A DNA stretch of 64,000 bases from Diplolepis rosae (GCA_030998225.1 JAPYXD010000704.1:14198001-14262000); one strand, 5' to 3'; shown: positions 20,468-32,837, counted from the first letter of the stretch. Translations and numbers: made by a program. The notes: generated by a model from the letters alone, not told the origin.

Positions 20468-20720
20468 AGTGAAACGAGATGCGCGTAACTCCGAGCCGTG
20501 GGTGTCGAGACAACACGTCACAGTAGATAGGCGCCGACTTTTGAATTTACGCCGCAGTATTGTAATGACGATGGCTGAAAATAGCGAAAAAGACACACAA
20601 GCTAAAATTGGTTAAGTCAAAATTCTCAATGGCGACAACGTGCACGTCCTACCTTCATGCAATAAAAACAGGCGAGAGTCCAAGCAATCGAAAAGTTAAG
20701 TACATAACTATATACCTTCA
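20468..20720 (+). other. GC-richer island with possible mini first exon or decayed coding fragment
   Basis: An ATG at about 20571 opens MTMAENSEKDTQAKIG, followed by a splice-donor-like GTTAAGT. If not spliced, the frame meets TAA and then continues in the same frame with VKILNGDNVHVLPSCNKNRR before another stop. Both a short first exon and a retrocopy with one stop would fit. No protein family could be named. Confidence 0.3.
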
Positions 20721-21353
20721 ATTTCTTGCCACACTGATGTCCAAGAAAGTTGCCCAACTTCCCACGAAAGATGTCAAGACAATGTTTTATGAATCATTTA
20801 TTTTGCGAGGTGGATGCGCGAGCTAATAAACTGCCAGCCATCTTTGTTGTGCATCTGCACTTTATAGCTCTGTGGGACTTAAATCATTGTATGAAAGAAA
20901 GTAACAAAACAAGTTTTTTATTTCGCGTGAATATAACATTTCTGGATTTACAGATTCGAAATAACGAATTTGGTTATCTTAATGTGTATAGTATTCTTTT
21001 CAAAAGAAGATTTTTGTATTTGGAGATTTATTTACGATTTATATACGAGTTTCATAGAAATTTCTCTAACCAAATATAATTCAATAGAAATTTCAATTTT
21101 CAACAAAATTTTATAAAATTTTTATAAAAATATCTTGCAGAAAATAATGATGAATTTTTTAAACTGAATTATTTTTCATAAAATATTCCCAGTTATATAA
21201 CATTTTTACGATATTCTGTACTTGATAGATAAAAAGTCTATCAAACCATATTAAATTATATCCAATTCTTTTTTCAATTTTTTCCGTCTTAGAGAAATTT
21301 ATTTTTCCAATTATTTTCGATAATTGGTGGCTATCAAGTTTTATTTTCAATTT

Positions 21354-21880
21354 ACAAGGAAAAAACTAGTTCAATAAACTCTCTAAATATGAATCAGTCA
21401 AAATATACTGATTATCAGTGAAATTCGACTGATTCAAACAGCTAAAAAGAGGTTACTGTAAATCAGTCAAATTCCACTGATTTCTTCAGTGAAAATTAAC
21501 TGATTTAACAGTGAAAATATTTTTTCCGCTGATTCAATTAGTGATATTCAACTGATTTAACAGTGAAATATATTTTTAACTGGTGAATCCGTGAAAAGGC
21601 AAATCACTGATTCAATCAGTAAAAATTTGACTGATTCAGATTTAGAGAGAAGTTTATAGAACCGTTTAAGAGTTAAGGATAGAGGTATTTACGGAACAAA
21701 GTTCTACAAAATTTATAGAACTTTTCATAATTAATGTGGAACTTTCAATAATTTTTCCTGAATGTTCCGGATTTTATACTGAAAAGTTCTGTAAATTTTG
21801 CAGAACTCGCTTTCATAAAAGCCTGTATCCCCAACTTTTGAACAGCTTTATAAACTTTACTGAACTATTTTTCTCCGTGT
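21354..21880. mobile_element. ACACGGAAAAA MITE (family B), split by a TCAGTGAAA MITE
   Basis: The outer element has ends like ACAAGGAAAAAACTAGTTCA and, reversed, ACACGGAGAAAAATAGTTCA. The arms continue GTTTATAGAAC and, further in, AGAGTTRRGGATASAGGT-like sequence. It matches 48271-48498, which shows the uninterrupted form. The TCAGTGAAA MITE at 21379-21649 sits inside with AA duplicated, so it is younger than family B. Confidence 0.75.
21379..21649. mobile_element. Palindromic TCAGTGAAA MITE, copy 2
   Basis: It is 271 bp with ends CTCTCTAAATATGAATCAGT and its near inverse. The dinucleotide AA is duplicated (21377-21378, 21650-21651). It is inverted relative to copy 1, as shown by AGCTAAAAAGAGGTTACTGT, and is otherwise collinear with it. 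Confidence 0.85.
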
Positions 21881-21889
21881 AGAAAATTA

Positions 21890-22640
21890 TTCCATTAGCA
21901 TTGGTTTTAAATTACAAACTTATAAATTCCAAAATATGATCTCTTAAATTTACTCTGAATTCAAGACCTAAAATGCCTAATTAATATTTATTTTCAAACT
22001 TAAATCTAAATACTAATTCTTTCAAAATGTAGTGTTCAATTTGAAAATGTTATATTTGCACATTTTTATAACAAAAGTTATTTAATAGAATGTCTTTAAT
22101 AAAACGAATTTCTATTTTCGTAATTCTCGAAAATTTTTCAATGTAATATAAAAAATTGTTCTGATGTAATTTAATTGAAATACATTAATTATTTTAATGA
22201 TGCTTTTTACTCTTTCCAAATATTCACTTTGAAATATTTAAGTTTTAATACAGACTCTAATGAAAGTTGCAAATTAAAAATAGATACTTCTTGTTAGTTA
22301 TAATAATTTACATCAATGACTTAATGTATATTTAAGAATAAGCTAATTTTTACACTAAGATGATAATTTTTTATATATAGCTTCAATGCACTAGTAGATA
22401 TTGCCAAAAATAATTAAAACATTTAACTTTCTCAATGACTATTTAAGCCTAAATACAAATTTATTTTACCTTTGCAAAATTAGCAATTCAATAACGCGTG
22501 GGAAAATTTAGGTAGAAAAAATTATTCAAAAGAAAATTTATTAACCAATTCATAAAGCACAAAAGAAGAGAATATGATTATAGTTATCATTGTTGAAGGG
22601 TATTATTCAAGGCATTTAATGTATGGGATCTTCTAATAAA
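21890..22640. other. Unassigned AT-rich sequence
   Basis: No gene or element was recognised. Confidence 0.5.
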
Positions 22641-22642
22641 TC

Positions 22643-22766
22643 TATCTTAGGTATTAACGGTTCTTTTCCAGACAAATAATAAATTAAGAAACAAGAATCC
22701 GGACCGAGGAAAATTCTTCATCAGTCTCCAATTATTTGTCTAGAAGAACCGTTAATATCTGAGATA
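22643..22766. repeat. Short hairpin, about 36-nt arms
   Basis: Arm ATCTTAGGTATTAACGGTTC continuing to CAGACAAATAAT (22643-22680) pairs with ATTATTTGTCTAGAAGAACC continuing to AATATCTGAGAT (22731-22764), with a few mismatches. The inner part holds a second small pairing around ACAAGAATCC/GGAAAATTCTT. The size suits either a tiny MITE or a hairpin RNA precursor; sequence alone cannot separate them. Confidence 0.6.
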
Positions 22767-22783
22767 ATTAATTATAGTTAATA

Positions 22784-22851
22784 CTCTCTAAATCTGAATT
22801 AGTCAAAATTCTTAAATATTTCAATCAGTGTCTGATTAATTTTGGACTGAT
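22784..22851. mobile_element. TCAGTGAAA MITE, copy 3 (truncated)
   Basis: It starts CTCTCTAAATCTGAATTAGT after TA (22782-22783) but ends after about 68 bp where copy 4 begins. Its right end is missing. Confidence 0.7.
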
Positions 22852-22853
22852 TG

Positions 22854-23127
22854 CTCTCTAAATCTGAATCAGTAAAAACTCACTGATTCACAGTGAAAAA
22901 CCACTGTTCCGAATGTTATATTAGGTCTTCCACTTAGAAATCAGTGGAATTTACATGATTCCACCAGGGAAATTTACTAGTTAATCAGTGAAATATACTG
23001 GTCAAAAGTTAAATTCGCTCTTCAACAAGTGAGTTTCCCTAGTGATATCAGTTAAATTTCACTGATTCTATGTGGAAGACTTATAACATTCGATACAGTG
23101 GTTTTTCACAATTTCGGATTTAGGGAG
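22854..23127. mobile_element. TCAGTGAAA MITE, copy 4
   Basis: The ends CTCTCTAAATCTGAATCAGT and, reversed, CTCCCTAAATCCGAA bound 274 bp. TG flanks both sides (22852-22853, 23128-23129). Confidence 0.8.
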
Positions 23128-23129
23128 TG

Positions 23130-23584
23130 CTCTCTAAACCTGAATCAGTGAAATAGTCACTCATTATATCAGTGAAAATAAATCAACTGATGAATCAGTG
23201 CCCTGCTTTGATTTCACTGAGGAATCAGTGAACGCGTCACGTGAACATAACTTTTGAATTTGCTAATTCAAAACTTTCATCTACACTTTACTGATTTATC
23301 GTCCCTTAAAAATAATAATAACTACGTAATTTCGTTTTAGTGTTGTTTAGCCTAAAATAAACGAATTATAATAATAAAAATAATAATAATCATCGATCGT
23401 TAAAATATATTGCTGGTTTTATTACTCCCACCTAAAGCTTTCACTGATTCAATAAGTGAGTTCAATCTATTTCACTGATTCATCAGTCGAATTTCACTGA
23501 TTCTCAATGAAAGACTTATAGCTGCTGCCATCAGTGAATAGTCACTGCGAATCAGTGGCCGTTCACCGATTCAGATTTAGAGAG
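23130..23584. mobile_element. TCAGTGAAA MITE, copy 5, adjoining copy 4
   Basis: The ends CTCTCTAAACCTGAATCAGT and, reversed, CTCTCTAAATCTGAATCGGT bound 455 bp. TG flanks both sides (23128-23129, 23585-23586) and the left TG is shared with copy 4. An unrelated AT-rich segment (about 23240-23440) sits in the middle. Confidence 0.8.
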
Positions 23585-23586
23585 TG

Positions 23587-26500
23587 GAAAGTAAGAAGTC
23601 AGCCACTGGTTGAAATTGTTAAAAATTCTAACTAATTCATATTAATAAAATAGATGAAAGTAGGAAATTGTAATTAAATTATGCTAATATACTCAAGTTA
23701 TAACACGCATAATTATATCTATAGATATTATACCCAGAGGAAAACTTTAAGATTTAAACATTTGAATGCCTAAAAATTTAAACTTTTCAAGTATTCATAT
23801 TGTTGAATAATCCAAATGTCCATTTTCCTCTACGCAGGAACTTTTGACAAAAACAAACTCGTCTATAAATAGAAAGACGAATATATTTTTGGTTCGTTGA
23901 CTCAATTTTGTGCAGTAACAACTTATTAATTCAAGTTGCATACATATATTGAACCAAAACAACAAAACATAATTGTAAGAAACTTACATAAAATAGAATT
24001 TAAATAAGAAAAACACGACACTTTGCATCAATAAACGTCTTAATTGCTATGCAATTAATCAATTAATTATGCTAATGAAAACCACATATTATTCACAAAA
24101 TCTATGTTGGCTCGACATTCAAGCGATTCCTATTTTTTCGAATAATCTATCCATTTTATGTATCAACATTCCTAAACTAATTTACAGCTTCAGAAAAGAA
24201 GTACAAATTGCAATCTTGACTGATGGTTACGTTTTTTGAATTACCGCTTCTGTTGAATAACAAACTATTCTTAGATATTATTTATATGTATATTCTTATC
24301 GTAATAGTGCAAATTATTAGTCAGAATCGTTTATACATAAATTAAGAAAATTGTAATCGGGCTGGAAAAGTGATTAACGTGATGTTAACAATCTTGACAA
24401 AGTAATTAGGAAGATATACTCATTTTTCGTCCTATAATGAAATCTACGTTATTAGTAATTAAAATGACAACACATTAGGCAGAAATCAATCATTATCGCA
24501 AAAAACATATATGTCTATAATAATATGAGGACATGTTTACGCGAGTTTGCAAATATAATGGTTTTGTTCATGAACTTTAAAAGCCATTTATAATACATGG
24601 ATTGTAAGTTAGCAACGATCACGTTTGTACTCATTAATCTTATTGCCTGATATTACTGTTGTTATGACGATATTAATTGAAAAATATATTGATATTTTTC
24701 TCTTAGACTCCTTCTATTTTCACATAATATCAAATCTTTCGAAAGAATTAAATTTCCTACATTGTATTTTGTATTTTTTTTCTAATTTTCAACTATTTAA
24801 ATGCGTTTAATTATCTTGATAAAAATGATGTATATTTGAACGTTAAAAAATATTTGTCTTTATCAAATAAAAATTTCAATTAAAATAGAACTTTTAATAT
24901 TGGAGGTGTGAGTAATAATTATTTAAAAATAAATTTGTTCTGAGTATTTATTATTTGTTAATTACTAAATAGTCAATTTTTAAACTTCTACTTCTTTGAG
25001 AAATTCGACTTTGGTTTCGTAAATCATTAATGTTTCTAATTTTTGCATTTCCCATTTTTAAAAATTCTTGTTTTATCACTTTTTACTTTTGCTTCAGTAA
25101 AATCATTTGACTTTTCAAAATTTCAAATTGAGCCTGTAAAACTCTTGTTTGTTACCTTGAATTCACATTTATAAATTCTCTCACAAAATTTTAGAGCAAT
25201 TGATTCAGAAAAATAATGAAATGATAATTACAAAATTTGGAATTAGGATAAGTGAGAAATTGAAAAATTGAGGAATTCAAAATTTTATAATAGATTTCAC
25301 TATATTTAGAGAGTTTCAAATGTTTGAAGATATTTTATAGAATTTCAGAGTTTAAACAATTTTAAAGGAATTTGGCACATTTTCAGGAGGAATACAAGAA
25401 ACCAATAAACCGTAAAACATTTCTAATAATTTTGAGAGTTTATAATATTTAAAGAGGTTTTAAAAAATAAGTATTGGCAGATTTCAAAACATCCAAAAAT
25501 TATTATATGGAATTTAGAAGATTTTAATGATAATCGAGGACAATAAATTTGGAAATTTAAGAGTTAAAAGATGAAAGGAACTTCAGAAAATTGAGAAATA
25601 AAAGCCTAAAAAAGTCCCAATTAATTACGTTTAGGATACATTGATTATTTCAAGAACTTCAAACATTCTACATAATTTTCCAACTTCAAGAGATTTGATC
25701 TTTTATGAATTCCGATTCGATTAGGTTTTTTTTTATTTACATATTTTCAATTTCAGTGAATTCTAAATAATTTTTAAATTTTTACATAATTTTATGCAGA
25801 TTCGTTTAAAAAAATTGTAATCAAAATAAAAGGTCTAAAATCCAAAAGTTTGTGAAATTGACGACTTGGAAATTAGAAAATTAAAATACGTTGATAAATT
25901 AAAAAAATTGAAAGGCCAAAAAGAAGATAATTAAAATTATAGTACAAGTTAGAAGGAACATCAATTTGAGAATTATAAACATTTGTTTTTATATTTGTTT
26001 ATTATCTAAAGAATTCGTGTTTGTTAAATTTTAAAGCATTTAAAATGTGTTATGAATAAAAATATAAGAAAATATTTACTAAAGATAAAATTGTTTCTAA
26101 TGTATCTTTGTAAGCAAATAAAATAAATTAAATAAATAAACTAAAATATAGGAGAATATTAAAATTATTTCACACACATGATGGGTCCAAATTCAAGTAC
26201 TAATGAATGCAGCATCACTAGAAAGGATCAAAAATATTGTTCAATGCGTCTTATTTATAAATAAATCAGAAAGAATGGATACAACGATGAATTGTATGGA
26301 TAAAGTACGACGTTGACTTCTCGCATAAAGAGAATAGCAAACTTGTTATTTCCAAAGGAACAACTTTAATATGACGCATGTACCTACAAGCTATTTGACA
26401 TCTATTTCTCATATTCATCAGGCTTTGTTGATGATATTAATAACGAATCAAGAATAGAACATAAATTATTCAAATTTCAAAGCTGAAGGTCATGTTTGTG

Positions 26501-26700
26501 GTTGAAAGAACTGGAAATCTCAAATCTCAGTTTCATGATAGAAATTAAATCTTGGTGCCATTAAAATATCTATCAAAAGCGACTTTGTAATTATTATTAT
26601 TATCATTATATCTTTATTACTTGTAGTTATAAATAGCATATCATAATCAAAAATATCTTTTTTATTAATTTAGATAGAATAATAGCATGTTAAATATTTA
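23587..26700. other. AT-rich sequence, no gene seen
   Basis: About 3.1 kb without credible coding sequence. No inverted-repeat element could be delimited. Confidence 0.5.
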
Positions 26701-26704
26701 AAGT

Positions 26705-27540
26705 TTACACGGAAAACAATTTCGTCTAAAATTACCCAAACTGTTTGGAAACGTAAAATAAATTCCTAAAACGATGTACTTCACATTTATTAGGAATTCT
26801 GTTATAGAATACGCTAAACTACAGATAAAAATTCCGATCCTAGATTTTTCTAATCATTTTATTTATTTCACTATCTAGGATGGGAATTTTTTTTTTTAAT
26901 TATTTTATTTCTAATCATTCACATTTATTAGGATTTCTATTATTGAATACGCTAAATTACCGATAAAATTTCCAATCTAGATTGTAAAATAAATTGACAA
27001 TTAATTAGTCAAATAAATTAAATGATTGAACATTTTTTTAATAAATCAATTTATTTCACTATATAGGATGGGAATTTTTTTTAAAATTATTTTATTTCTA
27101 ATAATTCACATTTATTAGGATTTCTATTATACAATACGCTAAAATACTGATAAAAATTCCCATCTAGATGATAAAATAATGTTTAAAGAATGTGAAAATC
27201 TTTCTGTGGAAAAAAAGACGCTTAATGAATAGAAAATTTTTCTAATAATTCAATTTATTTCACTATCTGGGATGGGAATTTTTATTTTTTTATTTTTAAT
27301 AATTCACATTTATTAAGATTTCTATTATAGAATGGGCTAAATTACCATAAAAATTCCCATAAATAGTAAAATAAATTAACTAGAAAAATTTTGTAATCAT
27401 TCAATTCATTTTACCATCTAAACGGGAATTTTATCGGTAATTTAGCGTATTTTTTAATAAAAATTCTAATAAATATGAATTATTAGAAGAAAGTACGTCG
27501 CTTTATTTTTTGTCTTGTCTAAAACCTTTCGGACTGAAAA
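26705..27540. repeat. Foldback element with internal ~190-bp tandem units
   Basis: Outer arms pair around CGATGTACTTC...ATACGCTAAACTAC (26770-26825) and its inverse (about 27425-27500). Inside, GGATGGGAATTTTT recurs near 26877, 27066 and 27266, each followed by TTCACATTTATTAGGATTTC or a variant and a TACGCTAAA-type word. It reads as a tandem array of palindromic units within a larger inverted repeat. Confidence 0.65.
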
Positions 27541-28405
27541 GTTCAAACATCTTAATTAACTTTGTATTTATAAAATAAAATAAAACAGAAGACGTACAAT
27601 TTTCGAAAAAAAAACTATAAAATTTAAAGTAAATTAAAATGAAAAGGAAATAATGTTTTTAATAAACTAATTACTTTTTGTAAACCGTATTTGTTCATTT
27701 TACTTTTTCAAAATTTATTTATATTACAGATATCAAGTTCATGCAAAAGATAAATCGTATCTTTGATAAAACACATTGCACTTTGTATAGAAATATTTCC
27801 TAGTAAATTTTGTCTTCAAGAAATGATGCATTTGAATTTCGATAATGCAGAATAATTAATAAGGAATCCGATCCAAGAATTGAAGTTCACGGTATGAGTG
27901 ATGTAATATGTCATAAATTATTCGATTTCGTCAGAATTGAGGTTTTCTGTAAATTACGTATCACTATCTAGATTGACTCATACATAGACTCACGATTCTA
28001 TTTTCAGATAAATTATTGTGGATTTGGACACATTAAGAAAGCCACGTAATAAGACTACTGATTGGTTTTAACAAGATCTTAAATTCCTGCATTAGTATAT
28101 TTAAATAAAATGTAACTAAAGCAGGCGCCAATTTTACCGCAATGCAAAAACTCAATTGCGAAACATAAAGATATACTTGGAAAATACAACTATAATCTAA
28201 TACTTCTTTATAATAATTTATTTTTAGATTTTTTTAGTTTTGGTTTTAAAAAAACACTATTGAAAAACAAAAATTCCATTTTTTAACCAAAATATGTAAG
28301 ATACAAAATAAGCGTTAAAATAAAAAATCGATTGATTAAAAAGAGTCTACGAATTTTTTTCCTTTTTGTGATATTTAGAAATTTTTAGAAAGTTACATAA
28401 ATTTA
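27541..28405. other. Unassigned AT-rich sequence
   Basis: No gene or element was recognised. Confidence 0.5.
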
Positions 28406-28690
28406 TACAGAAAATCGAGCGCGAAGCGCGAGTTTTACGATGAAAATGTGTTCCTTAAGGCTGATAGAGCCTTAAATAAATTAAATTTCATTTTTTATTT
28501 GAAATCAAAAAATATAGTAACTTTGTAAAAATATTATTCACATCTACAATATTATAAAATTGATTTGAGTTTCAGTATCAAGTTACAAGAAATAAACTTA
28601 TATGTATGCGAAGAATATAAGACCGAGCGCAAAGCGCGACGAGAATGTTCCCGCAAAGTGGGCAGATTTTTTAGTTATATTTTTGAAAGA
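28406..28690. repeat. Pair of GCGCGAAGCGCG-type motifs
   Basis: CGAGCGCGAAGCGCGAG (about 28415) and CGAGCGCAAAGCGCGACG (about 28623) lie about 208 bp apart, each followed by a GA(T/A)GAAAATGTG- or GAGAATGTTCCC-type stretch. Both are short inverted repeats in AT-rich DNA. They may belong to an undelimited repeat. Confidence 0.45.
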
Positions 28691-29039
28691 ATTTACTTTC
28701 CATTAAAATTTTGTTCATACAGAGTTACAAAAATTTTGAAAATTTGACCACTGAAAAACTTCTTTTATATGGTAGTAAGAAACAAATGGTACACACACAA
28801 AAAGAAGTGTTGTAAAATTTCTAGAATGTACGGACTTCAAAATTGACAATCTTCCTATTTAGTAGATATTACAAGAAATTCAATTAAATGAATTTTTTGT
28901 ACATTTCATGTAACGTTAAGTAAAATCCACTAAACTTGAATTTTTTCATATTTTATAGAATTCACTGGAAGCCATGTTAAATGTACAGAAAATCTGTTGA
29001 TTCAACTAAAATTTTTGTAAAATGTATTAAAAACTCATT

Positions 29040-29870
29040 CCCAATCGGAAATTTCGTACTTACGCCCGTATATACAACGGGCGCAGTACTGCGCCTGTAA
29101 TGGCAGGCCAGTGCTGGCTGACCAGTGCAGGCATAGTACGGGCTATAATACAGGCATAGCACTACGCCAGTGTCGGAAGACCAGCAGCGGCATGGCAGTG
29201 TTGGCTTAACTCAGGCATAACTCGGGCCCAATGCACATAAACTGAATGATGGCTAGCCCGTACTTTCCGTAGTTATTCCAAGCGTCGGCTCAATACGGGC
29301 ACCATACGGGCCTAATACAAAATGATAACAACGGCTAACCCGTACTTCCCACAGTTATGCCAAGCGTCGGCTCAATACTGGCACCATACGGGCACCATGC
29401 AAAATGATAACGACGTTTTGAACGGATTTATGAAAAATCATTTCAGTATTTTCTTTTTCTTGGGTGAAAAATAAGAAATTGATGTAGAAATTTTATGTTT
29501 ATATCTTCTTAATAGAAAACATCTCTCTGACTGAACATTTTTTAAATGTACAAAATTGATAAGAAGTATGGAAATTTGAATAGGAAAACATATATTGATT
29601 CAAATTTTGAACATTTATTGGCATCAAATTTTACTGAAAGTTTATTTTCGAATTATTCAAAAGCTTATAAAATTTTTAAAAAATCGTTATCATGCCTGAC
29701 ATATGCCAGTACCGCACCAGTACCAAATGCCAGCAGCGACAACCAGTACGGACCAGCACTGGCATCAGACTAGTGCAGAACAACGTTATCATCCCCGACA
29801 TATGCCAGCACTGCGCCCGCACTTGCCAGTACGGGCGCAGAACCGCGCCCGTTGTAAATTTCTTATTGGG
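29040..29870. mobile_element. GC-rich foldback element
   Basis: The ends CCCAATCGGAAATTT and, reversed, CCCAATAAGAAATTT lead into arms rich in CAACGGGCGCAG, CCAGTGCTGG and ACGGGC words that pair across the element. ATT flanks both sides, a possible 3-bp duplication. Near the left arm, 82-bp tandem units start at 29251 and 29333 (GGCTAGCCCGTACT / GGCTAACCCGTACT; both contain AAGCGTCGGCTCAATA). A plain AT-rich core lies at 29420-29690. Several 60-76 codon frames here are arm shadows. Confidence 0.7.
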
Positions 29871-29873
29871 ATT

Positions 29874-30717
29874 TTGTACAAATAAGTACCGAACTTTCCG
29901 CAAAGTTTGACGAATATTTTTTGTATGTGTATTTAAGAACCTATTTTCTTTATGGGAAAATCAGAGACATGTCGTCAATTTCGTAAACTTACAATTCTAT
30001 AATTAGAGGCATTATCATTATCGCACATCTCGTGTCAGTAACAGTCTTCTAATTACCATTAATTTCCATTTACTGCCATCCTTCTTTTAACGGGTAAGAA
30101 ATATAAAGTGCAGATTGCTAATAAGTGCGATAATGATGCATTTACTCATAAAAGTTTATTCTATTTCCTCATTCTAACTTAATTACTATCAAATTAATTA
30201 CTTTTTTGCCTTGAGTGGGTATTTTTCAAAGAAGCCATTATTGAAATACATCAAAAAATCTATTTCATAAACCGCAAATAAAAAATCATTAATTTAGTAC
30301 CTTGCACTTTATAATCTTTGAATTTTTTTATTTCTTTATCAGACACTTATATTTTTTTAATGTAAACAAATGTACAAATAAAACTAAAATAAATTCCAAA
30401 AAGCTGGATTTTTAAAAAGGACCATGACTGTTATTTTTGCAAAATGCAGTTAGATATATTCAAATAAATGATCGATTATAATATGATTCAAATTTTATAT
30501 AATTATCAAAATATTTTCTTAATTTGTAAATAAAAAATATTCTCAGATTTTAATTTTATATATTTCTTGAGTCTTTTACTTATTTCATTTTGTAATCCAC
30601 CAATGACATTCTAATATTTCACTTTCTACGCTTTCTAATTTTCCAGAAAAAATTACACAAAATTGCTATTACCTGAGCATATTAGAAATATTATAATATA
30701 TGAATATTATTATTTTA
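29874..30717. other. Unassigned AT-rich sequence
   Basis: No gene or element was recognised. Confidence 0.5.
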
Positions 30718-30720
30718 CTA

Positions 30721-31250
30721 CACGGCAAAATCATGTGCGTAAATTTACACACTTTAAGTGTGTAAATCGCTTGTCACAGATTTAAAACTTTTCCCGGTGT
30801 GTTAATTTTAAAACGGATATAGTGTGTCGTTTTAAACGGAAAATCCGTTTAAAATGAAACGTTTAAAGTGTGTATTCTTTCATTTCTACACGCTTATAAT
30901 GTGTATTCTTGATGTATATAGGGAAAGTGTAAATAAAAATCAAATATATGACTGGTGATAACTAAATTATTAACAGTGAAAATTATCGACTTTTTAATCA
31001 TCACTGTTGACAATTTAGTTATCACCAGTCATATATTTGATTTTCATTTACACTTTCCCTATATACATCAAGAATACACATTATAAGCGTGTAGAAATGA
31101 AAGAATACACACTTTAAACGTTTCATTTTAAACGGATTTTCCGTTTAAAACGACACACTTTATCCGTTTTAAAATTAACACTGTTTTAAATCTGTGACAA
31201 GCGATTTAAACACTTAAAGTGTGTAAATTTACGCACATGATTTTGCCGTG
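30721..31250. mobile_element. 530-bp near-perfect palindromic MITE
   Basis: The two halves are inverted copies along almost their entire length, starting CACGGCAAAATCATGTGCGT and centred near 30985. The main difference is a roughly 10-base extra piece (near TTCCCGGTG) in the left arm. CTA is duplicated (30718-30720, 31251-31253). A CAC start and 3-bp duplication fit a CACTA/EnSpm-type element. The high arm identity implies either recent origin or arm homogenisation. Confidence 0.85.
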
Positions 31251-31253
31251 CTA

Positions 31254-31824
31254 TAATTCTCATTATTTATTGAATTTATAATTATTTTAATATGAAATTA
31301 GTATGTATCAATGGAAGATTTGTAACAACTTTTAATTTTTCAAAATTTTATCATTTTTGGAAATAAAATTTTCCTATATAAAACCTTTACTTTGATGATA
31401 TTAAATTTTCTTCAATAAATAGAAACGAATTTCAGTTTCATACATTTTTTTATTTCCCTCTTTTAAACATTTATGATTTCAGAAATTTTAATATTAGAAT
31501 ATAGTTTTAATAATTTTAAATTTCTCTTTCATCTAAACTTCCTATGTATGTTCTCCATTTATGAATTTTCTATAAGTCACTTTTTAAAATGTGTTTTCCA
31601 ACATTTAAAGAATTTCGATTTGGCCATATTTAACGTTCACTTCTGGTCGTTCAACCAAAATCCTGGTTACTTCAACCAGATTTTCAAGTTATTTTCAAAA
31701 AAATCTACAAAAACCACTAGAATTTCCAGTTATTCTAATGAGAAAAAAAATGTAATTATAGCCTAACCAGAATATTCGCTTATTTTAAATGGACCTTTTT
31801 AATGTATGGGAAATTCGAGCTCCA
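31254..31824. other. Unassigned AT-rich sequence
   Basis: A 97-codon plus-strand frame (31473-31766) is rich in F, I, L and N as expected of AT-rich noise. Confidence 0.5.
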
Positions 31825-32245
31825 GGAAATAAAAATTTGAATCGTAAATATGGGATGCTGCAAAATTTTCAAAACTGCAAAAAAAGGAGGATAGAAAATC
31901 AATAACTTTTAAAATTTCACAAAAAAATAATAACAATAACATTAAATTGCAATATTCTCTTCATCGGGTTGGATCCCTATCCGACTTGGTGTTTTATTCA
32001 TCAAACTAGAATTTGCCAGATCTGGGCCTGGTATAGGCCGTGGCAAATTTTCTGCATAAGCTTATCTAACAATATTTCTTTGAGAGATGTCGGTTTCAAA
32101 CAGAGCTACCGAGAATTGCGATTACAGCCGTAGATTCCAGTAAGATGTGAATGTGGCAAATGGAAATAAAAATTTGAAACGTAAATATGGGATACTGCAA
32201 AATTTTCAAAACTGCAAAAAAGGAGAATAGAAAATCAATAACTTT

Positions 32246-32837
32246 TATGTGCCTCCGGCGCGTAAACTCGTCTTTACGCTACAGTTGAGAGTAGCGTAGT
32301 GTTGTGTATTACGATACAGAGGAACGTAATGTAAAAATTGAACTGCGCTTGTGCCTATAACCATACAGCGGAGCGTAATCTTCTTCTTATTCTTCTTCTT
32401 CGTACAGCGTTGGCACCGTACTGACAAAGCCTTGTACATTTGAACTGCGCATGCTCTATTACAATACGCTACTACCACACAAGATCGAGAAAATTAAAAT
32501 GGCCGGAACTAGTCGCGAAATATCAAGTGTAATGACTAGCGCCGCAAACAACTACAATACTAGATTAGATTTGAGTGTACGCATAAAAACTCGTATACGC
32601 ACCGAAGTCACATAAAATAGAATATGTGCCAATCCACACAATTCGGGTAATTACGAGACTCGCTTAAAATGCTCGCAGGACTGATCGCGCCTCGGCTTCA
32701 TCTCGGCTTCGTCTCGGCTTTGCCTCAGCTACGTCTCGACTACGCCTCACCTACGCCTCGATTACGCCTTGGCTTCGATCTCCTGCGAGCATTGTCGCTC
32801 GTCGTTTAATAACCCTCATTATGCGCCTAGGCACATA
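32246..32837. mobile_element. GC-rich element with TATGTGCCT ends, inserted in the tandem duplication
   Basis: The ends are TATGTGCCTCCGGCGC and, reversed, TATGTGCCTAGGCGC. It interrupts copy 2 of the 337-bp duplication; about 12 extra bases on the right (ATATACTATTAC) obscure the target duplication. No transposase frame is present; the superfamily is unknown. It contains the minisatellite listed next. Confidence 0.65.
32670..32791. repeat. 11-bp GC-rich minisatellite inside an inverted-repeat clamp
   Basis: About eight copies of an 11-bp unit, CTCGGCTTCGT and variants (CTCAGCTACGT, CTCGACTACGC, CTCACCTACGC), fill 32688-32778. TGCTCGCAGGA (32670-32680) and its exact inverse TCCTGCGAGCA (32781-32791) flank the array. 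Confidence 0.8.

Noticed and set aside
29546..29910. Several 60-76 codon frames on both strands
   Set aside because: They arise from the GC-rich inverted arms of the foldback element and mirror each other.
31473..31766. 97-codon plus-strand frame
   Set aside because: Composition (F, I, L, N, S, K) is that of AT-rich noise; no start context or domain.
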